This document shows positions 7,676 to 14,708 of a stretch of DNA of 25,703 nt, in pieces. Position 1 is the stretch's first letter, and every line of letters begins with the position of its first letter. The position numbers were made by a program, and so were the translations under genes. This DNA is from Acidobacteriota bacterium (GTDB lineage Bacteria; Acidobacteriota; Terriglobia; Terriglobales; Acidobacteriaceae), in assembly GCA_019510535.1 (NCBI GenBank), contig JAEKKE010000144.1:1-25703 (forward strand), written 5' to 3'. The notes under the pieces were generated by a model. The model ran no database searches and was not told where the DNA came from. It saw nothing but the letters and a program-made list of their open reading frames with translations.

Positions 7676-8448
7676 CCGCGCACCAGCCTCTCAGCGGCGT
7701 TCAACAGGTTGGTGAAATTGTGCTCGATCCAGAGAGGCCATATCCCGAGCGATGCGATCAGCACACCATAGCTCACCAGTGTTTTCACGGGGACATTGAC
7801 CGCCATGACCGGAAGCTGAGGAGAGATACGGGCAATCAAGCCCACAACGACCTCTACCATCAGGGCCGCACACATTACAGGCGCCGCAAGCTGAAGGCCA
7901 CCCAGCAGGACACCGGCGGTCATATGCGCCAGCTCGATGCCGCTATTAGCGTGCATCACTGCCTGGCCTACAGGAATGGCGGCAAACGTCCGCATAAATG
8001 CGGCCAGCATCGTGCGCTCGAGACCACAGGCCAGCAGTACGAGGATTCCAATCCATCCGAGAAACTGGCCCAGGACCGGAGTCTCAATCTGCGAGTTCGG
8101 ATCCATCAGGTTTACGAGCGAGAAACTGAAGTCGATCCCCAGCAACTGACCGGCGAAGGCCAGCGCTTCGTTCATCAACGAAAGCGCAAAGCCGAAGACC
8201 AGGCCAACCGAAAGCTCACCCAGCACGGAGGACGCATTGATTGCCGGCGCTGGTCCCAGCTCCATCACCACCGGAGTAAGCAGGAACGCGATCGCGAAAA
8301 CAAAGCCGGCCTTGATGCGCACGGGAATTGCCTTCGACGAGAACACCGGGGCAAAGAGCATCAGGCTGCTGACACGGATCGACACCAGCAGTCCAGTCGC
8401 CAGCAGACGTTCCCAGGTCGGTGGCAGATTTGCAAAATCGATCGGCAT
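7672..8448 (-). CDS. fliR: Flagellar export membrane protein FliR
   Basis: FliR, with FliP and FliQ, forms the conical FliPQR export gate core. The 258-aa, highly hydrophobic protein has six or so membrane segments and the family pattern PVFSSKAIPVRIKAGFVFAIAFLLTP near residues 35-60, FALSLMNEALAFAGQLLGIDFSFSLVNLMDP in the middle, and AAPVMCAALMVEVVVGLIARISPQLPV in the C-terminal third. Length is normal (about 255-260). It follows fliQ by 6 nt and overlaps the flhB start, so it belongs to the conserved fliP-Q-R-flhB-flhA block. Confidence 0.96.
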   Translation of the reverse strand: MPIDFANLPPTWERLLATGLLVSIRVSSLMLFAPVFSSKAIPVRIKAGFVFAIAFLLTPVVMELGPAPAINASSVLGELSVGLVFGFALSLMNEALAFAGQLLGIDFSFSLVNLMDPNSQIETPVLGQFLGWIGILVLLACGLERTMLAAFMRTFAAIPVGQAVMHANSGIELAHMTAGVLLGGLQLAAPVMCAALMVEVVVGLIARISPQLPVMAVNVPVKTLVSYGVLIASLGIWPLWIEHNFTNLLNAAERLVRG

Positions 8449-8454
8449 GTTTCT

Positions 8455-8724
8455 TTATCCAAGAAAGCGGTGAAAGTCGCGCCACAACGTCACGGTGTAG
8501 GTCATCACGCGGTGTAGGAACCAGGGCAGCGTGACCATGGCCGCTCCCAGAACGACAAATAGCCGAGGCACCGTCGTCAGCGTCTGCTCCTGCAAACTGG
8601 TGAGGGTCTGCAGTAGGCTCAGGCCGATGGAGATCAGACATCCGCAGATCAGCAGCGGAGCGCTGAGAATCAGCGCCTCACGCAGCAGCATTCGTCCGAG
8701 TTCAGCAACTTGGTTGGGTTCCAC
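8455..8724 (-). CDS. fliQ: Flagellar export membrane protein FliQ
   Basis: FliQ is a small two-helix subunit of the export gate (four copies in the FliP5Q4R1 complex in studied systems). The 89-aa protein has two hydrophobic segments (about 18-38 and 52-72). Between them lies the family signature SLLQTLTSLQEQTLTTVPRL, the FliQ Q-x-x-T-x-x-QEQTLTF-like turn. It starts 9 nt after fliP and is followed by fliR 6 nt later. It is intact. Confidence 0.96.
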   Translation of the reverse strand: MEPNQVAELGRMLLREALILSAPLLICGCLISIGLSLLQTLTSLQEQTLTTVPRLFVVLGAAMVTLPWFLHRVMTYTVTLWRDFHRFLG

Positions 8725-8733
8725 GATTGTTCC

Positions 8734-9627
8734 TCACGAAAAACTTTTCAACAGAGAGCCGGTCAGCAGGTTCCAGCCATCGACCATCACAAAGAGCAGA
8801 ATCTTCAGCGGAGTTGAGATCACGACAGGCGGAAGCTGCATCATGCCGATAGAGGTCGTCACGCTTGCTACCACCAGGTCGATCAGAAGAAACGGAAGAA
8901 AAAGAATCGCGCCAATTTGAAAACCAGCCTTGAGCTCGCTGAGGATGTACGCCGGAACGACAACCTGCATCGGGAGCTGTGCGCGGGTCTGAGGGCGCTC
9001 TGCCATGCCGGCAGACGCAAACAACGCCAGGTCCTTCTCGCGAGCGTATTTCAGCATGAAAACCTTGACCGGTTCAGAGCCCTTCGCGATCGCTTCTTCA
9101 CCGCTGATCTGTCCGGCCCTAAAGGGAGCCACTGCTTGTTGGTCCACCTGGACCAGGACTGGCTGCATCAGGAACCAGGTCATCATGAGACCGAGTCCCA
9201 TCAATACCTGATTCGACGGAGCTGTCTGCGTCCCAAGGGCCTGGCGCAGGAAGTGAAAGACAACCAGCAACCGTACCAACGGCGTCATCGACAGCAGAAT
9301 CGCCGGCAGCAGGCTCAACAGAGTAAGGCCGATGACGATCGACCAGGAGGTGCTGGGCTCGTTGTCGAGGCGGTGGTTGATTGAATCTTCGCGCTTGCCC
9401 GTATTCTGGTTCGACTTTGACGGAGCCGTCGGCGCTGTAGGGGCAGTTGCGCCCGCCGCCCGCCTTGCCGCTTCAGTGGCAAAGGCCAGCGCCATCCGCT
9501 GCTCTGCGACAGCGGGGCTCTCTGCCACCGCCGCAGCCGGCTGCACATGGACCGCACTCCGTTTTTCAGCCTGCATGGAGACGCCGGACAGCAGTACGGC
9601 GACCAGCAGGACACGACGAACCAGCAT
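8734..9627 (-). CDS. fliP: Flagellar export membrane protein FliP
   Basis: FliP is the main pore-forming subunit of the export gate. The 297-aa protein has a cleavable signal peptide (residues 1-20), as in most FliP. An unusually long Ala/Thr/Pro-rich soluble stretch follows (about residues 25-93). The conserved membrane core comes next: LLSLLPAILLSMTPLVRLLV, FHFLRQALGTQTAPSNQVL (about 124-142), MTWFLMQPV, and the C-terminal block LKAGFQIGAILFLPFLLIDLVVASVTTSIGMMQLPP. The usual FliP is about 245-255 aa, so the extra 45 residues are in the N-terminal linker. It overlaps or abuts fliO (1-nt spacing) upstream and precedes fliQ. Confidence 0.97.
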   Translation of the reverse strand: MLVRRVLLVAVLLSGVSMQAEKRSAVHVQPAAAVAESPAVAEQRMALAFATEAARRAAGATAPTAPTAPSKSNQNTGKREDSINHRLDNEPSTSWSIVIGLTLLSLLPAILLSMTPLVRLLVVFHFLRQALGTQTAPSNQVLMGLGLMMTWFLMQPVLVQVDQQAVAPFRAGQISGEEAIAKGSEPVKVFMLKYAREKDLALFASAGMAERPQTRAQLPMQVVVPAYILSELKAGFQIGAILFLPFLLIDLVVASVTTSIGMMQLPPVVISTPLKILLFVMVDGWNLLTGSLLKSFS

Positions 9628-9936
9628 CTACTCTGCCTTCCTGACCGGCATCATGGCCTGGACGCCGTGCTCGCTGCTTCCAACCAGGAACTGCTGACCT
9701 TCACACTCCACCAGCGCAAGTTGCTGCTTGTTGCCAAGCGAGACTTGCTCGAGGATACGGAGGCGCTTCTGCTCCCGAGGACGAGTCGCGCGTCCCTTCC
9801 AGGAACGCAGAATCCAGGAGGCCAGGCCGGCTGGTTCCGGACGACGCATCTCGGCTAGCGGAACGATCGTTCTCTGCACGATCGCGAGTTCCGGCTTTAC
9901 TACTTCGGCTTTGACCATTGCTACGCTGCGACGCAT
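9628..9936 (-). CDS. fliO: FliO-like export apparatus protein lacking a membrane segment
   Basis: FliO assists assembly of the FliP ring. The 102-aa product is assigned from its C-terminal half, where RLRILEQVSLGNKQQLALVECEGQQFLVG matches the FliO cytoplasmic domain (rhxhxExhxLGxxxxhhhVxhxgxxhLhG), and from its position between fliL and fliP. The start at 9936 is chosen because AAGGAGA lies 6 nt upstream, right at the fliL stop. A TTG start at 9984 would add 16 unlikely residues inside fliL. Known FliO proteins have an N-terminal transmembrane helix; none is visible in either version. The protein may therefore be soluble or rely on a partner for membrane localisation. Confidence 0.78.
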   Translation of the reverse strand: MRRSVAMVKAEVVKPELAIVQRTIVPLAEMRRPEPAGLASWILRSWKGRATRPREQKRLRILEQVSLGNKQQLALVECEGQQFLVGSSEHGVQAMMPVRKAE

Positions 9937-9946
9937 CTCTGTCTCC

Positions 9947-10492
9947 TTACCGCTGGACCAGGAATTCTGTGAAGAAGATGTCAACCACCTTCATGCTGGG
10001 TTCGCGCACGGTAAGTACCGCCTTGATCTCTTTCTTGACCTGCTCTTTGCCTTCCGGCTGCAGCAGTTCCTCTGAGCTCTTGCGTCCCAGGACGTCGATC
10101 AGCGCATCCCGTACCGCGACATCTTGCTGGCCGCCCGCCTTGGGTTTCTTCTCCCCGCCCTCTTCCTTCTTTGCCTCGCCGGGCTTTTCCTCATCGGCGA
10201 CGCGCAGGGTAATCGCAGCACGCAGATAAGCACGTCCGCCCAAATCGGTCAGGTTGACTACCATCGGTTCCAGAACCTGATCCTTGGTCTTCTGGGGCTC
10301 GGTTTTGACGACCTCAACAATCTTTGTGCCGCCGCCGCCGAGCTTCCCGGTCTTTCCCATCCACCAGACCAGTCCACCGGCCGCTCCCACGGCTCCTATA
10401 ACCGCAACAAAGGCGACAATCGCCAGTTGCACTATGCCCACTTTGGCCACCGGCGCTGCGGGCGTCATCTCTGCTGTCTCTGCTTTAGCCAT
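9947..10492 (-). CDS. fliL: Flagellar basal-body-associated protein FliL
   Basis: FliL is a single-pass inner-membrane protein that surrounds stators and supports motor torque. The 181-aa product has a short cytoplasmic tail, one membrane segment (about 17-38), a Gly-rich linker and a periplasmic domain containing LEPMVVNLTDLGGRAYLRAAITLRV and the C-terminal VVDIFFTEFLVQ, both typical of FliL. A Lys/Glu/Gly-rich insertion (about 117-135) interrupts the domain. The ATG at 10492 is preferred over the in-frame GTG at 10501 because GTGGGA then lies upstream as a Shine-Dalgarno. If the sigma54-like box at 10506-10522 is used, the mRNA would start about 4 nt before this ATG, and ATG at 10468 becomes a second candidate. 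It is followed by fliO; fliM, the usual neighbour, is missing. Confidence 0.9.
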   Translation of the reverse strand: MAKAETAEMTPAAPVAKVGIVQLAIVAFVAVIGAVGAAGGLVWWMGKTGKLGGGGTKIVEVVKTEPQKTKDQVLEPMVVNLTDLGGRAYLRAAITLRVADEEKPGEAKKEEGGEKKPKAGGQQDVAVRDALIDVLGRKSSEELLQPEGKEQVKKEIKAVLTVREPSMKVVDIFFTEFLVQR

Positions 10493-10505
10493 ATGTCCCA
10501 CTTAA

Positions 10506-10522
10506 ATGCACCTGCCGTGCCA
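10506..10522 (-). promoter_or_regulatory. Candidate sigma54 promoter of the fliL-fliO-P-Q-R-flhB-A-fliA-fliN unit
   Basis: The minus strand reads TGGCAC-N5-GTGCAT, which matches TGGCAC-N5-TTGCAT at 11 of 12 positions with exact GG-N10-GC spacing. It is the best sigma54 match in the window. The predicted start is near 10496, 4 nt before the chosen fliL ATG. It overlaps the 3' arm of the hairpin that follows flgE (10511-10537), so the same bases may serve both purposes. Confidence 0.68.
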
Positions 10523-10537
10523 TTCAGGCACGGCAGG
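10511..10537 (-). terminator. Hairpin between flgE and fliL (possible terminator)
   Basis: A perfect 11-bp inverted repeat (10511-10521 and 10527-10537, arm CCTGCCGTGCC) has a 5-nt loop. On the minus strand it lies 37 nt past the flgE stop and is followed by TGCATTTAAG, which is not a clean U-tract. It could end or stabilise the fliK-flgD-flgE message. High hook-protein expression relative to downstream genes would fit such a barrier. Confidence 0.55.
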
Positions 10538-10574
10538 CATTAGTGAGGACTCAGGAAGGCCTCAGAGGCTACAA

Positions 10575-11807
10575 CTAACGAATCATATTGATTGCAGACT
10601 GGGTTAGCGTGTCGTACGCCGTAACCGTCTTGGAGTTCGCCTCAAAGGCGCGCTGGGCCACAATCAGGCGCGAAAACTCACCGGCGATATCAACATTGGA
10701 CTGTTCCAATGAATTTCCCAGCACCGTGCCACGGCCGCCTGCACCGGCAACGCCGATCGACGGCAGACCGGATGCCTGGCTGGAGATAAAGGAGTTGTTG
10801 CCGACGCGGGTCAGACCCTGGGTGTCGCTAACCGTGGCGATCGCCAACTGGCCGACCACGCTGCTACGGCCGTTGCTGTACTTGGACGAGATGATGCCAT
10901 TGGAATCAATGGAGAAGTTCTGGTAGGTACCGCTCGCATACCCGTCCTGGGTGGTAGACGCAGTAGCGGAGGCAGAGCTTGAGCTCGAGATCATCCCGTT
11001 GCCGGCGCCGTCATAGAGCGACCAGTTGAAGCTCAGGTCTGCGGCGCTATTGGTCAGTCCCGGAAAGGTAATGCCAGTGATATTGCTGCTCGGTCCGACC
11101 AGCTTGCCAGTCGAGTCGAAAGTCAGCGTGCCGGTATTGTTCGAGGGTGTGCCCGAGATATCGCCGGAGGGAAGCTCGATGTCGTAATTCCAGGTCGTAT
11201 TGCTGGTTTTCGTGAACTTGACGCTCGCCAGGTGCGTGTTTCCGAGGGAGTCGTACACACTTACGGAGCTGGCGAAGGTTGTGCCAGTGGCCGCTGAAGA
11301 GTCCAGATTCGCCCGCAGACCAACATTCTTGGTGGTGCTGGCCGCCTGATTGGAACCGATCGGAAGCTGGATCGGAGCCAGGGCGCCGCCGGTGCCTACA
11401 GTCACTCCATCAGTGCTCTGGAAGCCCATCACGCTTGCGCCATCCAGAGTCGTCAGATAGCCGTCCTTCGCGAGCTGGAAGTCGCCGGCGCGCGTAATCT
11501 GCTGCTGACCATGATCCTGGATCACGAAGAAACCGTCGCCGTTCAGCGCCATATCGGTGGCATTGTTTGTCGTGGTCAGGCCACCCTGCGAAAAGTCTCC
11601 CACCGTTCCGGAGACGCGAGTACCGAGTCCGGACTGCAGCGCATTGCCGGAACCAGACTCGCCGAGCTGCTGGTAGAAGAGGTCTTCGAACTCGGTTGTA
11701 GCGCCCTTGAAGGCCACCGTGTTGAGGTTCGCAAGGTTATTGCCGATCGTATTGAGCGCCACGGTATTTGCCTTCAGGCCCGTCAACGCAATTGAAAATG
11801 CACCCAT
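10575..11807 (-). CDS. flgE: Flagellar hook protein FlgE
   Basis: FlgE polymerises into the hook, the flexible joint between rod and filament. The 410-aa protein has the rod/hook N-terminal signature (ALTGLKANTVALNTIGNNLANLNTVAFKG), then TNNATDMALNGDGFFVIQD and ITRAGDFQLAKDGYL. A central Ser/Thr/Gly-rich exposed domain (about 130-330) follows, and then the conserved C-terminal helix EQSNVDIAGEFSRLIVAQRAFEANSKTVTAYD. Length is close to the family norm. The start has a good Shine-Dalgarno (GGATAGGAG) and follows flgD by 42 nt. It is preceded by fliK and flgD, the usual hook-assembly set. Confidence 0.96.
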   Translation of the reverse strand: MGAFSIALTGLKANTVALNTIGNNLANLNTVAFKGATTEFEDLFYQQLGESGSGNALQSGLGTRVSGTVGDFSQGGLTTTNNATDMALNGDGFFVIQDHGQQQITRAGDFQLAKDGYLTTLDGASVMGFQSTDGVTVGTGGALAPIQLPIGSNQAASTTKNVGLRANLDSSAATGTTFASSVSVYDSLGNTHLASVKFTKTSNTTWNYDIELPSGDISGTPSNNTGTLTFDSTGKLVGPSSNITGITFPGLTNSAADLSFNWSLYDGAGNGMISSSSSASATASTTQDGYASGTYQNFSIDSNGIISSKYSNGRSSVVGQLAIATVSDTQGLTRVGNNSFISSQASGLPSIGVAGAGGRGTVLGNSLEQSNVDIAGEFSRLIVAQRAFEANSKTVTAYDTLTQSAINMIR

Positions 11808-11849
11808 CGTAATTCTCCTATCCTTTGTCCGTGTTGCTGGAAATCTTTA

Positions 11850-12140
11850 TCAGTTGCCGCTGGAGCTTGAATCTGTCGAGCCGGTGCCCGACGTCAGCGA
11901 AGTAATGCCTTGATTGATCGAGATCAACTGCTGCAGGCTGTTCACACTCACCAGCTGCTGCAGGTATGCACTAGGATCGGTCGGCTGCGTGGGATCCTGG
12001 TTCTTCATCTCGGCCACCAACAGCGTCATGAAGTCGCTCGCGGTGATATTGTTGCCACCACTGCTGCTACTGCTGCTTTTTGAACTGCTCGTATCCGATG
12101 TCGAGGCCATCGGACTTGCCGCATTTGCATTTACCTGCAT
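11850..12140 (-). CDS. flgD: Minimal hook-cap protein FlgD
   Basis: FlgD caps the growing hook and guides FlgE assembly. The 96-aa product keeps only the conserved N-terminal core: ASDFMTLLVAEMKNQDPTQPTDPSAYLQQLVSVNSLQQLISIN (about 33-77), which matches the FlgD DFLxLLxAQLxxQDPxxPxDxxxxxxQLAxFSxxEQ pattern. Enterobacterial FlgD is about 230 aa with C-terminal Ig-like and Tudor-like domains; these are absent. A Ser-rich low-complexity stretch flanks the core on both sides. The start is supported by AAGGAGAG upstream. The gene lies between fliK (22-nt gap) and flgE, as expected. Confidence 0.88.
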   Translation of the reverse strand: MQVNANAASPMASTSDTSSSKSSSSSSGGNNITASDFMTLLVAEMKNQDPTQPTDPSAYLQQLVSVNSLQQLISINQGITSLTSGTGSTDSSSSGN

Positions 12141-12162
12141 TTCCGTCTCTCCTTAATCCGGC

Positions 12163-14202
12163 TTACGCCCGGACACTCAACAGCCCTAAACCGCGTGATG
12201 TGGTCGACAAGGAAGGAGAAGCTCCTACCTGCCGCCATACCAGCTTTTTCTGCTCTGCCCTTGTCATATGTGGTGCTTCAGCTTTCAGCACCTCGTGCGA
12301 AAACTCACTGCTCGCCATCACCACGGCCTGCACCGTGTTGTCGGTTCCCTTCTCAGCCCGCACATGCATCACACCATGTGTTTCATCCGCAATCGCCACT
12401 TCAATCTGGCGATGTCCGGCGGCTACCCACTGTGCGCCGTTCTCCTGCGCATTCGATCCTGCAGCCGCATCCAGGCGCGCAAACGGGTCGTGAGAACCTG
12501 ACGGAGTCGGCTTCGGAGCGTCGGTCAGATCCTGGAGATTATTCGCCCCTGTCTCTACCTTCAGAGCAGAGAACACATGCAGCTTGTTATCTACTGTGTG
12601 GACGGCGGGAGAATGCGTCGCCTGCGGAACAGCCGTTTCGTTGGCTGCGGAGGTATTTTTTTCCGCCGGAGCGGAAACATCCTGCACGGACTTCGTTACT
12701 CCTGCCTCATCCTTAGCGGACTTTTCATCTTTTGCAGTGGCCTCTTTTTGCCGTCCTGCCACCTGAGCTGGACGCCCAAACTTACCCGCAACCGCTTTTG
12801 TTGTTACCGTCTTCACCGCGGCAACCGACTGAAGCGGACCCTCGACGCTATCTTCCTGCGCCTGCATAGTTGGAGCCGTAGCGGTCATCGGCATGGCATT
12901 GACGGCGGCATCGCCCTGGATAAGCTGCTGCTGGGGAGCAACATTGTTTCCGGTCTCCCCGTGTGAGATCTTTCCAGAGACAGAACCCTTGCTGCTGCCA
13001 CGTACAACGGAATGGGAATCAGAAGAAGACTGTGCATCTTTGCCAACCTTGGTCGGCTCGGCCCCGGCTAACTGTACCGGTATCGCAGGAACTATAACGG
13101 CAGCAACAAGGCTCCCATCCTGGGCATTGTCCTGAGCATCGTTCTTTTCATCAGAGAACGATGACACCTGCGGTACATCTTCTTTTGTATCGGTTGAAAT
13201 CTGACACTTCGGGCTGTCTGCTTTTACCAGTGAGTCCGCCTGCGGCACATCGGTTCCAGAGCCAATGTCGATAGCGCGAACGATGGGCTGGTAAGCATAT
13301 TGATGTCCGCGCGGCATGACGAGCGGAAGCGTTCCCGTACCCGCCTTCGGCTCCTGCGTTTGCGACGGAACTTGTGGCTGGGGGACGGTTTCCGGTGTTG
13401 AAGTAGCTTGCTGGTCTGGAGTCGCCCGTACTTCCTCTGGAGTCGCCTGTACTACCGTATTCGCTTGAGCCGGTATCTCTGGCTGCGCGGGCGCATCCTT
13501 AGTCACAGGCGCTGGCTGTACCGGAATCGGTGGTGTAGAAGCATTTGGCTTCACGGCCACTGCGACGGCAGGTTCCGTATCTAAAGTCTTTCCCTTATCG
13601 CTGCCTGATACAGGCGAGTCATTCTCTGGTTGTGAAACTGGCTCTGGGTCTGATTCGCGCGGAACCTGCGGCAACAGCTTAATGTCAACCGCCTGCGATC
13701 TATCCTGAGCCACTGGGGCTGGCGATGCCTGTGCAGCAATCGACCCTACCGCGTTCTTAGGATCAGCTTGTGGGGCTTCAACATCGGAAGCGCTCTCCAT
13801 TTGCTGTGGTACAGCATCACTAGCCTCAGCACCAGCTTGGGGCGCAATAACAATCTGTGGAGCAGTTGGAATAGACGCTGCTGATGTCTCGCTTGAATGC
13901 GGCACTGTTTCTACGGCGGCAGTAGTCTGCTGCAGAGATCCGCGAGAAAGATCGGGAGCTTTGTCGAATGTTCCAGCGAGTGACGTCTGTGTTGCAGGAA
14001 CCTTAGTCTTGCCGTCAGCCGGAATCGGCGCATCCGTCGCTGTTTGTGCACCGGTTCCCGCTGCTGCTTCAAACATGCCGGCAAACAGCGAGTCTCCTGT
14101 GCCCGACAGGTTGTCGCTAATCCCTGTCGCGTGCACGTCAGACGATATAGCCGTTCCTCGCACGAGCAAGGATCCGATCGTCGCTGCTGCCATGTCCATC
14201 AT
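12163..14202 (-). CDS. fliK: Flagellar hook-length control protein FliK
   Basis: FliK measures hook length and triggers the FlhB specificity switch. The 679-aa protein is dominated by Ala/Pro/Gln/Thr/Ser-rich low-complexity sequence (about 1-570), as expected of a molecular ruler. It ends in a compact domain (about 585-655: WVAAGHRQIEVAIADETHGVMHVRAEKG, VQAVVMASSEFSHEVL) resembling the FliK C-terminal Flg_hook domain. It is longer than Salmonella FliK (405 aa). Assignment depends on this domain plus position before flgD-flgE. There are three in-frame ATGs at the start (14202, 14199, 14193); the first is used. A sigma54-like box ends 11 nt upstream. Confidence 0.82.
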   Translation of the reverse strand: MMDMAAATIGSLLVRGTAISSDVHATGISDNLSGTGDSLFAGMFEAAAGTGAQTATDAPIPADGKTKVPATQTSLAGTFDKAPDLSRGSLQQTTAAVETVPHSSETSAASIPTAPQIVIAPQAGAEASDAVPQQMESASDVEAPQADPKNAVGSIAAQASPAPVAQDRSQAVDIKLLPQVPRESDPEPVSQPENDSPVSGSDKGKTLDTEPAVAVAVKPNASTPPIPVQPAPVTKDAPAQPEIPAQANTVVQATPEEVRATPDQQATSTPETVPQPQVPSQTQEPKAGTGTLPLVMPRGHQYAYQPIVRAIDIGSGTDVPQADSLVKADSPKCQISTDTKEDVPQVSSFSDEKNDAQDNAQDGSLVAAVIVPAIPVQLAGAEPTKVGKDAQSSSDSHSVVRGSSKGSVSGKISHGETGNNVAPQQQLIQGDAAVNAMPMTATAPTMQAQEDSVEGPLQSVAAVKTVTTKAVAGKFGRPAQVAGRQKEATAKDEKSAKDEAGVTKSVQDVSAPAEKNTSAANETAVPQATHSPAVHTVDNKLHVFSALKVETGANNLQDLTDAPKPTPSGSHDPFARLDAAAGSNAQENGAQWVAAGHRQIEVAIADETHGVMHVRAEKGTDNTVQAVVMASSEFSHEVLKAEAPHMTRAEQKKLVWRQVGASPSLSTTSRGLGLLSVRA

Positions 14203-14213
14203 GCCCTGGATAT

Positions 14214-14230
14214 GTGCAGTTCACGTTCCA
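14214..14230 (-). promoter_or_regulatory. Candidate sigma54 promoter of fliK-flgD-flgE
   Basis: The minus strand reads TGGAAC-N5-CTGCAC with exact GG-N10-GC spacing and the same TGCAC -12 element as the flgB and flgF sites. It lies in the 41-nt gap between fliJ and fliK. The predicted start (about 14204) is 2 nt before the first fliK ATG. No terminator is visible after fliJ, so read-through from the flgB unit is also possible. Confidence 0.52.
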
Positions 14231-14243
14231 AAACAACAGCGCT

Positions 14244-14705
14244 TTATATTAGTGTCTCTTTAGCAATCTTTTTCTTTGCCGCATGTTGCTTGATGAGAAA
14301 GAACTCATCCGCAGCTTTCTGTGCACGAAGATCTTCTGCAGCGGCCCGAGCTCTCATCGCCTCCCGATAGAGCGACTTCATCTGTTCGAGCTTCTGTTGT
14401 TGTACGAGCATCGCCTCTTGCGCCACGTGAATGCGCTCATTCGCACGGATAAGATCTTCGTTAAGCTTTCTCTCTTTTTGATCAATGAACGCTGACTCCG
14501 ACGAAGACAGAATCCATTGTTCGGAGTCGCCGACACTCAGTGCATCCTGCGCATTCTTCTTCAGGGCATCTCGTCGTGACTGGATTGTTCGAATGTTTTG
14601 TTCGATCTGTTGCCTGCTCATAAATGCCTGTTGCAGGACACCCTCTGCCTTTTCAGCTTCGGTCTCCGCAACACGCAGTAAAAGCGCAGCCCGCGCCAGC
14701 TCCAT
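14244..14705 (-). CDS. fliJ: Flagellar export chaperone/ATPase stalk FliJ
   Basis: FliJ is a coiled-coil stalk that inserts into the FliI hexamer and escorts export. The 153-aa product is almost entirely charged and Ala/Gln/Glu-rich helix with heptad character (about 1-55 and 75-145), matching the antiparallel coiled-coil of the family and its usual length (about 147). Sequence conservation in FliJ is low, so the call rests on coiled-coil composition and on its position 3 nt after fliI and before fliK. The Lys-rich end is also seen in other FliJ. Confidence 0.82.
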   Translation of the reverse strand: MELARAALLLRVAETEAEKAEGVLQQAFMSRQQIEQNIRTIQSRRDALKKNAQDALSVGDSEQWILSSSESAFIDQKERKLNEDLIRANERIHVAQEAMLVQQQKLEQMKSLYREAMRARAAAEDLRAQKAADEFFLIKQHAAKKKIAKETLI

Positions 14706-14708
14706 AAC

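Noticed and set aside
7462..8517. Long plus-strand open frame (about 350 codons) opposite fliR and flhB
   Set aside because: It is antisense to two well-conserved export genes, its translation is rich in His/Gln/Arg without any domain, and there is no Shine-Dalgarno. It is a shadow of the coding strand's codon bias.
12060..12110. Ser-codon repeats in flgD as a microsatellite or phase-variable tract
   Set aside because: The codons are mixed (GCT/GCTA/CTG-type on the plus strand) and too short and irregular for slippage. It is low-complexity protein linker.
12163..14202. fliK as a surface adhesin or a horizontally acquired gene because of its Ala/Pro/Gln-rich composition
   Set aside because: Low complexity is normal for FliK rulers, the C-terminal Flg_hook-like domain is present, and its place before flgD-flgE is standard.
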